Assembly: GCA_016464825.1 (NCBI GenBank)
Contig: JAEKNQ010000019.1
Coordinates: forward strand, 124,001-188,000
DNA: 64,000 bases
Direction: 5' to 3'
Origin: Candidatus Dormiibacter inghamiae
Lineage (GTDB): Bacteria; Chloroflexota; Dormibacteria; Dormibacterales; Dormibacteraceae
The notes beneath the pieces are model-generated. The model searched no databases, was not told the DNA's origin, and saw nothing but the letters and a program-made list of their open reading frames with translations. A program made the translations under genes and the position numbers. How positions within the stretch are numbered: the stretch's first letter is position 1; each line of letters starts with the position of its first letter. Shown piece by piece: positions 24,476-33,301 of the stretch.

Positions 24476-25338
24476 TGCGCGGTGTACTCCTGCCAGGCCC
24501 AGGCGAACGTCCGCCGGGCCAGCACCGCGAGCGCCCGGCGCCGATAGGCGGCAGTACCCCTGACGTCATCGATGGGCCTGGCCGCGCGCGCCACCAGCTC
24601 ACCAAACCGCTCACGCGCGGATTCAGGCAGGGGTTGGCCAGAGCGCCAATGATCGCCCTCCCCCAATGCCTCGGCGAGGAATCGCTCAGCCTCCCCGGCG
24701 CGCAGAGGGGTGGGCCCAGCGGAGCCGATCCCGGTGCCCACAGTCTGCTGTTCCGGGTCGAGCGCCAGGCCGAAGGAGCAGACCGCGATCACCATGGCGT
24801 TGCGGGTGCCCACCTTGGCGAACTGTTGAGGACCTGGAGCGGGGCGCAGCCAGAAGCCGGCGATCAGCTCATCCGGCTTCAGAGCGTTGCGCTTGGGACC
24901 GAGGAAGAATTCGTCGACAGGGATTTCCCGGCTGCCCCGCAGCGAAGTGACCTCGATGCTGGCGCCGGCCGCCAACAGTGCGGGATGGGCGTCGCCAGCG
25001 GGTGAGGCGGAGCCCAGGTTGCCGCCCACCGTGCCCCGATTACGGATCTGGGGCGAGCCGACGCTGCGGGAGGCCATTGCCAGCCCGGGCAGGCGCTGGC
25101 CGAGCTCGGTGATGATGCGGCTGTAGGAGACGCCCGCTCCCACCCGCAGCCTGCCGTTGGCCGGCTGCCACTCGCTCAGCTCGGCCACCCGATTGAGGTC
25201 GAGGATGACCTCCGGTCGGTGGCGGTCGAAGTTCAAGTCGACCAGCACATCAGTGCCGCCCGCGATGGGGAGGGCCTCCGCCCGGGCGGTCTTCATCTCC
25301 AGCGCCTCGCGCCAACTCGTCGGCTGCAGGAACTCCAT
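24472..25338 (-). CDS. Xanthine dehydrogenase, FAD-binding subunit
   Basis: 288 residues. PIAGGTDVLVDLNFDRHRPE gives the flavin loop and ASRSVGSPQIRNRGTVGGNL the second conserved FAD motif, followed by ASPAGDAHPALLA and the CO-dehydrogenase-flavoprotein C-terminal domain. ATG 25338 overlaps the uricase stop (TGATG). It reduces the electron acceptor, probably NAD+. Order uricase-FAD-FeS-Mo-deaminase is a compact operon. Confidence 0.92.
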   Translation of the reverse strand: MEFLQPTSWREALEMKTARAEALPIAGGTDVLVDLNFDRHRPEVILDLNRVAELSEWQPANGRLRVGAGVSYSRIITELGQRLPGLAMASRSVGSPQIRNRGTVGGNLGSASPAGDAHPALLAAGASIEVTSLRGSREIPVDEFFLGPKRNALKPDELIAGFWLRPAPGPQQFAKVGTRNAMVIAVCSFGLALDPEQQTVGTGIGSAGPTPLRAGEAERFLAEALGEGDHWRSGQPLPESARERFGELVARAARPIDDVRGTAAYRRRALAVLARRTFAWAWQEYTAQ

Positions 25339-26207
25339 CACCAGGCTCGGCCGGGCGGCGGTGCCCCGTCGCGCATGAGAGAGCCCTCGATCAGGCCGTA
25401 AGGGCGGTCGGCGGCGTAATAGACCTCGTCCTGGTTGTTCAGGGCGAAAGGCGAGAGGTCGACCAGGAAGTGGTGTTTGTTGGGCATCGCCAGCCGGATC
25501 TCGGCCACCTCGGGCAGGCTCTCCAGGACCGCCCGGCCCATGTCGTAGAGCGTCTGCTGGAGGGAGAGGCTGTGGGCTTGGGCAAACGTCTCCAGCAGCC
25601 GGCTCCGAGCCGTCGCAAAGCAGGCGGCGTGATCGACCTCTGCTCTGGCGTACCGCCAGCGGGCTGTGACGGCAGTGGCGAGGATGCGGTCCTGGGTCTC
25701 CGGCAACGTCGTGTAGCGATCCTTCAAATAGCCCCAGAACTCGGAGCCAGTCGTCTTCAGGACAGTCAGCTCGGTGAGCCCGGCGACCACCCAGTCCTCC
25801 CTCTCGCTGGCGGTCACAGTGGCCAGGCGCTTCTCGGTCCCGCCGCGCACGAAGGCGTGGGGATGAGGCGTACCGTCGACACTCAGCCGCTGCCAGCTGT
25901 GCTGCTCGATGGCCACCCGGGCCTCGCGGATCGGCGCGTAGCCGCCAGCAAAGTGGCGAGCCAGGCGGAGGCCGAACTCCTCTATCTCGCCCACGCCTTC
26001 CTGGGCGAAGGCGAAGATGGTGTTCTTCTGGCTGTCGGTGGGCAGGACGTTGGAGTTGTCGCCGGTCAGGTGGACTGACTCGAAGTCGCCCGAAAGAGCG
26101 ACGCTGACGGTCAGGTCGGCCAGCTCATGCCCGCCATGCCCTCGGTCGACGCGGACGAAATGCGTCTCCGCCTTGCCGTAACGGTTGTCGCCCAGGATGA
26201 TGCTCAT
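25338..26207 (-). CDS. Urate oxidase (factor-independent uricase)
   Basis: 289 residues from ATG 26207 with GGGAGA upstream. Uricase oxidises urate to 5-hydroxyisourate and H2O2 without cofactor. The T-fold repeats are visible; THFVRVDRGHGGHELADLTV, GDNSNVLPTDSQKNTIFAFA (active-site Thr-Asp loop), KTTGSEFWGYLKDRYTTLPE and MPNKHHFLVDLSPF are diagnostic. It is the first gene of the purine operon. Genes for HIU hydrolase and OHCU decarboxylase are not within the window. Confidence 0.95.
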   Translation of the reverse strand: MSIILGDNRYGKAETHFVRVDRGHGGHELADLTVSVALSGDFESVHLTGDNSNVLPTDSQKNTIFAFAQEGVGEIEEFGLRLARHFAGGYAPIREARVAIEQHSWQRLSVDGTPHPHAFVRGGTEKRLATVTASEREDWVVAGLTELTVLKTTGSEFWGYLKDRYTTLPETQDRILATAVTARWRYARAEVDHAACFATARSRLLETFAQAHSLSLQQTLYDMGRAVLESLPEVAEIRLAMPNKHHFLVDLSPFALNNQDEVYYAADRPYGLIEGSLMRDGAPPPGRAW

Positions 26208-26317
26208 GGCGGTTCTCTCCCGATTGGAGCACAAAGCCGCTCAGCGGTGCCGTGGGCCGTGGGCCTAGGCCAGGCATAGACAGCTCGCCGGTAGGCTACG
26301 CAGCTTTTATGCGCCTG

Positions 26318-26343
26318 GCGGCTGCGGCGTTCGCCTAAGCCGC
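26318..26343 (-). terminator. Possible transcription-end hairpin after the response regulator
   Basis: Directly after the response-regulator stop, the minus strand reads GCGGC (26343-26339), an inner GGCG/CGCC and GCCGC (26322-26318), giving a nested stem. It is followed by CAGGCGCATAAAA with no T-run, so it may be a structural or weak terminator separating the regulator from the uricase operon. Confidence 0.3.
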
Positions 26344-26344
26344 T

Positions 26345-26983
26345 TCAGTCGCGCTCTTCCAGCCAGAGCCGATAGTGCCGGTTGCCGGCAGCGCGAACGC
26401 TCACGGAGGATCTTTGGCGGCGGAGCCAGGCCTCAAAGCGGCGAGCCGCCCGGGCGTCGCTTTCCGCCAGGACCAGTGTGTGGTTGGCCCGGCAGGACGC
26501 CAGGAGCGCCAGCCCTATCCGGTGGCTGAACACCTCTCCCGACGGCAGATGTACCACTGCGCCCCCGCGTCCGGCGAGGTCCCCGACGTGAGCCGCGAGC
26601 AGACCGTTCAGCCTGTGCAGCAGCCGCTGCTCGCCCTGCCGCTTGGATTGGAAGAGGCAATGAGGGTGCAGCTCGAAGAGTCGAACCTGATCCTCGATCG
26701 TCTCCACGCAGGCGGAGTAGACGAGCGGAATGCAGTTGGCGTGTCGACGGCGCAAGCGCTGGAGGACCATCTCCACTGTGATGGTCCGCTCGTCGCCAGG
26801 GACGCGGGCCATGTCGAGGTCCAGCACCGCCACCAGCGGTTCCCGCCGTTCCAGAAGCGACATCGCCCTCCGGGGACTGGGTGCGGGCAGTGCCTCCAGG
26901 CCGGCTCGGTCGACGGCAAGCGTAAGCGCCGCCAGCTCCTCCGGAGTGTCCTCCAGCAGCAGCACCTGGGGCGCCGACCACAT
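26345..26983 (-). CDS. Orphan response regulator with degenerate OmpR-like winged helix
   Basis: 212 residues if ATG 26983 is used; the frame is open to 27154. The receiver domain is complete: acidic pair in VLLLEDTPEEL, phospho-acceptor in AVLDLDM, Ser in LVYSAC and Lys in FQSKR. The C-terminal part (GEVFSHRIGLALLAS, ARRFEAWLRRQ, VRAAGNRHYRLWL) follows the spacing of a trans_reg_C winged helix with a final Tyr-Arg-Leu hairpin, but is poorly conserved. No sensor kinase is encoded nearby. The upstream 60 codons are probably not translated. Confidence 0.55.
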   Translation of the reverse strand: MWSAPQVLLLEDTPEELAALTLAVDRAGLEALPAPSPRRAMSLLERREPLVAVLDLDMARVPGDERTITVEMVLQRLRRRHANCIPLVYSACVETIEDQVRLFELHPHCLFQSKRQGEQRLLHRLNGLLAAHVGDLAGRGGAVVHLPSGEVFSHRIGLALLASCRANHTLVLAESDARAARRFEAWLRRQRSSVSVRAAGNRHYRLWLEERD

Positions 26984-27186
26984 CGGGTTAGTTGCCGCAA
27001 GGGCCAGCCGGCCCGTAGTTGAACAGAGCTGCAAACTCAGCCATGCCGCCAATGATGCGGCCTGCTCCCGGAGCGCGGCAAGGCTCTTTACAGATGTGTC
27101 CGGTCTGGTCGCTTCAACGAGCCCTAGCTGGTTTCGTGTAAAGAAGCTGGCCAACCGCTGAGCCAGCGGCTAGCGTCGCAAATGAC

Positions 27187-27843
27187 ATGAAGACGCTCTC
27201 GGCGCTGGATCAGATAACCGTGGCCAGAGAAGGGTGCGCGTCGCCCCGCCGCGTCAGCTCGCGGCGGGCACTCCCGGCTTTGCTGGCCGCGCTGCTGCTG
27301 ACAGCCTGCGCTGGTGGGAACACTTCCGGGGCCGGCCGGACTGGAAATCAGGGCCTGTCGGGCGCCGCAGCCGGGCCGGAGGTGCAGACCGCGGGCAGCT
27401 GCCGGGCGCGTCACGTCGGGCCGGGGGCGAGCGATTGGGAGCCTGATCCGCAATGCACCCCGGGGGCGACGCGGCGGGCTTCTCTGAGCGAGATCTGCCC
27501 GATCGCCCACACCCGGGCGGTGCGGCCGCCAGTCTCCTACACGGGCAGCTTGAAGCGCAAGCAGATGGCTGCCTATGGATTCAGCGACAGCCCTGCCGCC
27601 CACCAGGAGGATCACCTGATCCCGCTTGAGCTCCTCGGCCATCCCACTGATGCGCGCAACCTGTGGCCCCAGCCGTCTCCGGTGAGTCCCAACGACAAGG
27701 ACGGCTTGGAGGACTGGCTGCACGACCAGGTCTGCGAAAATCGGCTCTCGCTCGCCGACGCGCAGCACCAGATCGCCACCGATTGGTACGGCACCTGGCT
27801 GCGGGCCGGAAGGCCCCAGCCTCGCTCCTTGACCGGTGGCTGA
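27187..27843 (+). CDS. Secreted HNH-nuclease-like lipoprotein
   Basis: 218 residues. A long n-region is followed by PALLAALLLTACAGG, a lipobox with Cys41, so the mature protein is a lipid-anchored extracytoplasmic protein. The conserved domain has DWEPDPQCTPGAT, ICPIAHTRAVRPPVSYTGSL, then EDHLIPLELLGHPTDARNLWPQP and NDKDGLEDWLHDQVC. The DH...H and N residues match the beta-beta-alpha metal (HNH) core found in a known actinobacterial family of secreted proteins. Nuclease activity has not been shown for that family as far as I know. The gene may share a promoter with the following acetyltransferase. Confidence 0.7.
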   Translation: MKTLSALDQITVAREGCASPRRVSSRRALPALLAALLLTACAGGNTSGAGRTGNQGLSGAAAGPEVQTAGSCRARHVGPGASDWEPDPQCTPGATRRASLSEICPIAHTRAVRPPVSYTGSLKRKQMAAYGFSDSPAAHQEDHLIPLELLGHPTDARNLWPQPSPVSPNDKDGLEDWLHDQVCENRLSLADAQHQIATDWYGTWLRAGRPQPRSLTGG

Positions 27844-27875
27844 GACCCCTACCCGGTGGCGGTAGGATCGGGCGG

Positions 27876-28832
27876 GTGACGAGTTGGACCTGGCAGTCGT
27901 TGTCCCTCGACGACGCCGGCTGGATTTCAGAGCTGATGACGCGCTGGCGGCCGCACGACCCTGTCGATCCGGTCGTGCTGCGGCATCGCTGGGCCAACTT
28001 CCGCCTCGACCACGTGCAGGGTCGCTGGGCGCTCAGGGACGCCGCCGGCAATGTTGTTGGCTTCGGTGCCGCCAATCATCCTCCGTGGGAGCGGGAGCCC
28101 GGCCGGATCGGCGACTGGGACCTGAACCTGGCGCCGGAGGTGAGGCCCCAGGCGGACGGCATCATCGCCGCCTTGGAAGAGTGGTTGCGCCGCGACGGAG
28201 CCCGCGCCGCCGCGGCCGACGCAGAGGGAGACGAGCACTGGCTGCTGGCGGCGCTGGCTGCGCGCCGGTACGAACAGGTCTCCGCCGAGAGGTTTTGGAA
28301 GCTCGACCTGCTGAAGCGAAGAGACACCCTGCTCGAGTTGGCCCGCGAGTCTGAGGCTAAGGTCACCTCGGAGGGGCTGGCGCTGCTGACGTTCGACCGC
28401 TATCTGACCCGTCCGCAAGCCTGGGACAAGGTGGTAGCGCTCTACCAGGAGACAGAAGCCGACATCCCGCAGAACCCGGGCGATCATATGCTCACGCCAC
28501 CGGAGATAGTGGCTGAGCTGCAGGCTCCCGACGTCAGGCCGGATCGTGTCTGGGTGGTGGTTGCCGGCGACGATCTAGCTGGGCTTTCCTTCCTCAGTTT
28601 TCCCCCGATCCGGGGTCAGGTCTGGACAGGCTATACGGCCACCGCGAGGCGCTATCGCGGCCGTGGCGCCGCCTGGGCTGCCAAGATGGCGACGCTGGCG
28701 CAGGCGATCGAGCTGGGCGTGAGCGAGGTGAGAACCGGCAACGATGAGCGGAATGCGCCCATTCTCCGGATCAACGAACGCCTGGGCTATGAGCTACTAC
28801 CGGGCTGGCTTCGCTTCCGGCGCCCGCTGTAG
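27876..28832 (+). CDS. GNAT-family N-acetyltransferase, two-domain
   Basis: 318 residues from GTG 27876. The second half has clear acetyl-CoA-binding features: VWVVVAGDDLAGLSFLSFPP, then TGYTATARRYRGRGAAWAAKMATLAQAIELG (R-G-x-G type motif A) and VRTGNDERNAPILRINERLGYELL, a classic Asn-Glu-x-N...NxxLGF/Y motif B. The first half is a diverged GNAT copy lacking the Gly-rich loop. Substrate unknown. It begins 33 bases after the lipoprotein gene. Confidence 0.8.
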   Translation: MTSWTWQSLSLDDAGWISELMTRWRPHDPVDPVVLRHRWANFRLDHVQGRWALRDAAGNVVGFGAANHPPWEREPGRIGDWDLNLAPEVRPQADGIIAALEEWLRRDGARAAAADAEGDEHWLLAALAARRYEQVSAERFWKLDLLKRRDTLLELARESEAKVTSEGLALLTFDRYLTRPQAWDKVVALYQETEADIPQNPGDHMLTPPEIVAELQAPDVRPDRVWVVVAGDDLAGLSFLSFPPIRGQVWTGYTATARRYRGRGAAWAAKMATLAQAIELGVSEVRTGNDERNAPILRINERLGYELLPGWLRFRRPL

Positions 28833-28860
28833 CTCCGTGTCGCAGGAGCGAGGAGCAGGT

Positions 28861-30684
28861 TCAGCCGACCAGGCTCAGGACTTCGGCGGCGTAAAGCTGC
28901 AGCTTGGCCGGGCCGACCCCCGGCACTGAGGCCAGCTCCGCCGCAGTGCGGGGCCGGCGGGCGGCGATCTCCGCCAGCGTCCGGTCCGAGAACACGATGT
29001 AGGCAGGCATCGAAGCCTGGCGCGCCCGGCCCAAGCGCCAGGTTCGAAGTCGGGCCAGGAGTTCGGAGCTCTCGGGGCTGTTCTCCGCCAAACCGTCGGC
29101 GGCGGCGGAGCCAGAGGCCGAGCGCACGGCTGTCGCTGTGGCCGCTGGCAGGCTCAGCGCGACGGTTGTCTCGCCGTTCAGCATCCGGCTGCCCAGCTCG
29201 GTGAGGGCAAGCCTCGGATACTCGCCGGAGGTCTGTCGCGCCAGGCCGACCTCGACCATCTCGGTCAGCAGTTCCCGCAGCCTGGCGGGCGGCCAGCGCA
29301 GCGAGCCGAAGAACTCGAGCTCCTTCAGCCAGGGCTGGCTGCGCACCCAACTGGTTTCCTGCCCGGCGACGATGGCGGAGATCTTCTCAGCGCCCAATCG
29401 GTCGGAGAAACGGCGCAGCGCGGCCAGCATCCGGCGCAGATCCTCGGCTGCTATCGATTGCTCTCGCCGCCGCCCGGGATTGAGGCAATTGTCGCAGGCC
29501 GAGCAGGTCCGCGGCACTCCCGGCTCCCCGAAATAGTCGCCGATCCGCGCGTGCCGGCAGGTCCGCAGCCGTGCATAGCCGAGACTCTGGGCCAGGCGGG
29601 CATAGATGCCTTCGCGGATCCGGGTCGGCTTGGGCGGGTTCTCGGCGAAGTAGGCATGCAGATCCCGATCGGCCGGCGACCACAGCAGCACACATTTGGC
29701 CGGCTCCCCGTCACGACCGGCTCGGCCGGCCTCCTGATAGTAGGCCTCAATGCTGCCGGGCAGGTGGTGGTGGATGACCTGGCGGATGTCCGGCAGGTCG
29801 ATGCCCATGCCGAAAGCGGTGGTGGCGACCACCACACGCAGAGCGCCGGCAGCGAACCCTTCCTGGACGGAGCGACGATCCCGGTCCGCCAGGCCGGCGT
29901 GGTAGGCGGCGGCTGGCAGGCCACGAGCGGTGATCAGCTCCGCCAGCTGCTCCGAGTCGGCGCGCCGCCCTGTGTAGATGAGGGCCCGCCCGCTGCCGGG
30001 GTCGAGCGCCGCCAGAAGCGCGTCTTGCTTGCCCCTCTCACCCCTGCACTGGCGCGCGGAGAGCCGCAGGTTGGGGCGGTTGAAGCCGGTGACGAAGACC
30101 TCCGGGTCCCGCAGGTCGAGGCTGGCCGCGATGTCTGCCCGCACCTGGGGCGTGGCGGTCGCCGTGAAGGCGGCGATCGGTGGGCGGCCGCAGGCAGCTA
30201 TGGCGCCGCCGAGCTGCCTGTAGTCCTCACGGAAGTCGTGGCCCCAGCTGGAGATGCAGTGGGCTTCGTCGACCACCACGCGGCGCAACCCTATCCGGTT
30301 CAGGCGACCCACGAAGCCCTTGGCGGAGAACCGCTCAGGCGCCACGTAGAGCAGCTTCACCTCGCCAGCCTCGGCCAGCTCCAGCTGCAGCACCTGGGTG
30401 GCCCGATCCAAACTGGAGTTGATACAGCCAGCCGCGACGCCGAGCTGGCGAAGCCGGTCGACCTGGTCCTTCATCAGCGCGATGAGGGGCGAGACGACCA
30501 GCGTCAGTCCTGGAGCGGTCAGGGCGGGAACCCAGTAGCTGATGCTCTTGCCGGCGCCGGTGGGGGCCACCGAGAGAACGTCCCTTCCCTTCAGCTGGGC
30601 CTCCACCACTTCCCTCTGGCCGGCCCGAAAAGACTGCAGCTGGAAGACTTCCTGCAGCGCCTGGAGCGGTTCAGAGAGGGCCAA
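28861..30684 (-). CDS. recQ: ATP-dependent DNA helicase RecQ
   Basis: 607 residues if TTG 30684 is the start. Superfamily 2 helicase for recombination repair and fork restart. Motifs: FRAGQREVVEAQLKG (Q motif), APTGAGKSISYW (Walker A), DEAHCISSWGHDFREDY (Walker B), GMGIDLPDIRQVIHHHLPGS and QEAGRAGRDGEPAKC (V and VI), the RecQ zinc site CRHARIGDYF...CSACDNC, and an HRDC domain at the C-terminus with a GVGPAKLQLY hairpin. An upstream frame continues to 30879 but overlaps the antiporter gene and lacks similarity; no ATG or GTG fits the true N-terminus. Confidence 0.93.
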   Translation of the reverse strand: MALSEPLQALQEVFQLQSFRAGQREVVEAQLKGRDVLSVAPTGAGKSISYWVPALTAPGLTLVVSPLIALMKDQVDRLRQLGVAAGCINSSLDRATQVLQLELAEAGEVKLLYVAPERFSAKGFVGRLNRIGLRRVVVDEAHCISSWGHDFREDYRQLGGAIAACGRPPIAAFTATATPQVRADIAASLDLRDPEVFVTGFNRPNLRLSARQCRGERGKQDALLAALDPGSGRALIYTGRRADSEQLAELITARGLPAAAYHAGLADRDRRSVQEGFAAGALRVVVATTAFGMGIDLPDIRQVIHHHLPGSIEAYYQEAGRAGRDGEPAKCVLLWSPADRDLHAYFAENPPKPTRIREGIYARLAQSLGYARLRTCRHARIGDYFGEPGVPRTCSACDNCLNPGRRREQSIAAEDLRRMLAALRRFSDRLGAEKISAIVAGQETSWVRSQPWLKELEFFGSLRWPPARLRELLTEMVEVGLARQTSGEYPRLALTELGSRMLNGETTVALSLPAATATAVRSASGSAAADGLAENSPESSELLARLRTWRLGRARQASMPAYIVFSDRTLAEIAARRPRTAAELASVPGVGPAKLQLYAAEVLSLVG

Positions 30685-30808
30685 GTCGCTTTCAGTCTGC
30701 CCCTCCTGGGCCCGTTGCCCAACCTGGCCGGTAAAGAGGCAGCGTGGGTAAGTTGCTGGCCGCAAGATCAAGCGCGAGCCGGGGCTGGATCTGACAAGCT
30801 TGCACGCG

Positions 30809-31999
30809 ATGCTGCAAGCGAACCTCACGACGTTCGTGGTCCTGCTCGTGGTGGCCAGCGCGGTGGCGATCCTCGTCAAGGCCGTGCCGGTCCCTTACGA
30901 GGTGGCACTGGCGGTGGTCGGCCTCGTGGCCGGCAGCTTGGCAGCCCCGATTCCCTTCCAGCTCACGCCCACGGTGATCTTGGCGGCCTTCCTGCCCGGC
31001 CTGCTCTTCGAAGCCGCCTACCGGCTGGACTGGCGCCTGCTCCGCCAGAACCTGGTAGCAGTGATCGCGTTGGCCACAGCCGGCGTGCTGCTGACGAGTT
31101 TGTTGGTGGGCGGCCTGGTCCACCTGCTGCTTGGCCTCAGCCTGCCGATTGCGTTTCTGATCGGCACCATGCTGGCGCCAACCGATCCAGTCGCCGTGCT
31201 GGCGGTGTTTCGGCGGCTGGGGCTGCCCGAGCGCCTGACCAACCTGGTGGAGGCCGAAAGCTTGGCCAATGATGGCACGGGGCTGGTTCTCTTCAGCCTG
31301 GCGTTGGCATTCATGACCGCCGCCGGCTCCGGCTTGGACCTGGCCGAATCCTTCCTGCGCCTGGTCCTGGGCGGTCTCGGGCTGGGGGCTTTGATCGGCT
31401 TTGCAGCTTCGCTCCTGATCAGCCGCGTGGACGACTTCACAGTGGAGATGACTGTTACAGCGATAGCAGCCTACGGTGGCTACCTGCTGGCGGATTCCCT
31501 CCGCTTCTCGGGCATTCTGGCCGTCGTGGCAGCCGCGGTCATCATGGGCAACTACGGACGCCGCCACGGCATGTCTGACGAAACGCGCCAGGCGGTCGAC
31601 CTCTCCTGGGAATACGTGGCCTTCTTGCTCAACTCGCTGCTTTTCCTGCTCATCGGGCTCGCCGTGGCACTGCCACAGCTCCTGGCTGCCGCCGGCCTGG
31701 TGCTGGCAGTCGCAGCCATCGCGCTCTTCGCCCGAGCCGCGGCGGTGTACGCGGTGCTCAATCTGCTGCGCCCGCTGGGCCAGTCGGTGCCACTGCGCTG
31801 GCAACACCTGCTGGTCTGGGGCGGGATGCGGGGAGCGATAGCTGTGGCCCTGGTCCTCTCACTCCAGGGAAGGGGCGGAGCCTATGACCTGGTGGAGACG
31901 CTTGTCTACGGCGCTGCTCTGCTCTCCCTCTTGGTCCAGGGACTCACTATCGGCCCGCTGGCTCGCCGGCTGCTGAGCCGCCCAGAGGCTCTGGCGTAA
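30809..31999 (+). CDS. CPA1-family Na+(K+)/H+ antiporter
   Basis: 396 residues with about 11-12 membrane segments. Family motifs include GTMLAPTDPVAVLAVFRRLG and VEAESLANDGTGLVLFSLAL, the Asn-Asp ion-binding pair of the electroneutral CPA1 group, and LVWGGMRGAIAVALVLSL in the last third. It exchanges monovalent cations for protons for pH and salt homeostasis. ATG 30809 is preferred over TTG 30800. No long cytosolic C-terminal tail is present. Ends 50 bases before the sigma factor gene. Confidence 0.88.
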   Translation: MLQANLTTFVVLLVVASAVAILVKAVPVPYEVALAVVGLVAGSLAAPIPFQLTPTVILAAFLPGLLFEAAYRLDWRLLRQNLVAVIALATAGVLLTSLLVGGLVHLLLGLSLPIAFLIGTMLAPTDPVAVLAVFRRLGLPERLTNLVEAESLANDGTGLVLFSLALAFMTAAGSGLDLAESFLRLVLGGLGLGALIGFAASLLISRVDDFTVEMTVTAIAAYGGYLLADSLRFSGILAVVAAAVIMGNYGRRHGMSDETRQAVDLSWEYVAFLLNSLLFLLIGLAVALPQLLAAAGLVLAVAAIALFARAAAVYAVLNLLRPLGQSVPLRWQHLLVWGGMRGAIAVALVLSLQGRGGAYDLVETLVYGAALLSLLVQGLTIGPLARRLLSRPEALA

Positions 32000-32023
32000 C
32001 TTCGCGTAACCCCCCGGCGTATC
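31996..32023 (+). promoter_or_regulatory. Candidate ECF-type promoter of the sigma/Rieske operon
   Basis: GTAAC at 31996-32000 (spanning the antiporter stop) and CGTATC at 32018-32023 are 17 bases apart, similar in form to ECF -35 'AAC' and -10 'CGT' elements, and lie just before the sigma gene. A second GCGTAAC repeats at 32004-32010. Autoregulation by this sigma factor is a guess from position. Confidence 0.3.
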
Positions 32024-32049
32024 TACTCTCAGATCGCGATGAGTGGATC

Positions 32050-32616
32050 TTGCCGGACCCCGCCCAATCCGAAATCCTGTCCCGGGCGCCAGCAGCTATG
32101 AAACCGGCTGAACAGCCCGGTCAGATCTATGAGCTGCCGGCTGTGCCGGATCCGACCGAGCAGGCGCTTGAGGACCTCGATCTCATTTACGCCTATCTGT
32201 ACGCTCGGGTCGGCAACCGGCCTGACGCGGAGGACCTGACCCAGCAGGTGGCGCTGAAGGCCATCCCCCGTCTCAAGCCGGATGCCGCTCCGGCGGCAGT
32301 TCGGGCCTACCTCTTCGCCACGGCTCGCACGGTCCTCGCCAGGCACTGGTCTCGCCGCCTGGGAGTGCCGGAGGAGCAGCTGCTCGACGATCTCTCGCAG
32401 ACGGAAGGCGGCGGGGAAGAGCCGGAGCCGATCGAGCGGGTCCGCCGCATCCTCGACGCCCTGCCGGCCAACTACCGGCGTCTTCTGGAGTTGCGCTTCC
32501 TGCGCGGCTACTCGTTGAAAGAGGTAGCCCGAGAGACCAGCACCACCCCGGGCGCGGCGAAGATCATGCAGTGGCGGGCGCTGCGCGCCGCGGCGAAGGT
32601 GAGCGATGCCCGATAG
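32050..32616 (+). CDS. ECF-type RNA polymerase sigma factor
   Basis: 188 residues from TTG 32050; ATG 32098 is an alternative. Region 2 is LDLIYAYLYARVGNRPDAEDLTQQVALKAI with the DAEDLTQ core, region 4 is DALPANYRRLLELRFLRGY followed by SLKEVARETSTTPGAAKIMQWRALRAA. No region 3, so an ECF (group IV) factor. The 3' end overlaps the next gene by 11 bases, and that gene encodes a membrane protein with a Rieske domain, in the place where an anti-sigma factor normally sits. Confidence 0.88.
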   Translation: MPDPAQSEILSRAPAAMKPAEQPGQIYELPAVPDPTEQALEDLDLIYAYLYARVGNRPDAEDLTQQVALKAIPRLKPDAAPAAVRAYLFATARTVLARHWSRRLGVPEEQLLDDLSQTEGGGEEPEPIERVRRILDALPANYRRLLELRFLRGYSLKEVARETSTTPGAAKIMQWRALRAAAKVSDAR

Positions 32617-33301
32617 CGAAGAACAGAGGCTGGCCGACCGGCTGGAAGCACTGGTCCGCCAGCTCCTCGCCGGCCGCAGCCCTCACCTGCACGTGAGCGA
32701 CGCCTCGGAGCGTCGGGCCCTCATGGTGGCGGCTCGGCTGGCGGGTGCGCGCGAGGCGTTTCCCCGACCGACGCCCGAATTCAAGCGCCGCCTGGCCGCC
32801 GAGCTGGGGCACTCGGCGCCGGTGGCGGAACGCGGACTCTCACGCCGCGCGGCCCTGGTCGCAGGCGCCGGCGTGGCGCTCGGCGCGTTGGGCGGAGCCA
32901 GCGCCCAGCGTTTGGCCGACTTGCTGCCCAAGGCTGCGCCAGGGCCGACCAAGACGGCGGCTGAGCGAGCGATCCTCGAACCGCAGCCCGACACCGCACG
33001 CTGGTACGACACGGGCATCCGCTTCGCTGAAATGTCGGAGAGCCAACCGCACCGGGTGACGGCGGGTGCGATCAGTGCCTTTGTCATCCGTCAGGGCGAG
33101 CAACTGACGGCGATGTCCTCTTACTGCACGCACATGCCCTGTGAGCTCGTGCCCACCGGTTCTCAACTCCGCTGTCCCTGTCACAATCTCAGCTTTTCGC
33201 TGCAAGGCCAGTCGCTGGCGGACGGTTACGACCTGCCCTCGCTACCGCTGGTCAGGGTGAGGGTGAAGAACGGTCGAGTCGAGGTGATGGGGACCGCATG
33301 A
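32606..33301 (+). CDS. Membrane-anchored Rieske [2Fe-2S] protein, candidate redox-sensing anti-sigma factor
   Basis: 231 residues. Residues 1-75 are a helical cytosolic region (RRALMVAARLAGAREAFPRPTPEFKRRLAAEL) of the kind seen at the N-terminus of membrane anti-sigma factors, without a zinc motif. SRRAALVAGAGVALGALGGA (79-98) is a Tat-like twin-Arg plus single membrane segment. Residues 130-230 form a Rieske domain with Cys174-x-His176-x-x-Cys179 and Cys190-x-Cys192-His193: all four ligands and both disulfide cysteines of the bc1 type. No cytochrome b is nearby. The start overlaps the sigma gene; the anti-sigma role is inferred. Confidence 0.75.
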   Translation: MPDSEEQRLADRLEALVRQLLAGRSPHLHVSDASERRALMVAARLAGAREAFPRPTPEFKRRLAAELGHSAPVAERGLSRRAALVAGAGVALGALGGASAQRLADLLPKAAPGPTKTAAERAILEPQPDTARWYDTGIRFAEMSESQPHRVTAGAISAFVIRQGEQLTAMSSYCTHMPCELVPTGSQLRCPCHNLSFSLQGQSLADGYDLPSLPLVRVRVKNGRVEVMGTA

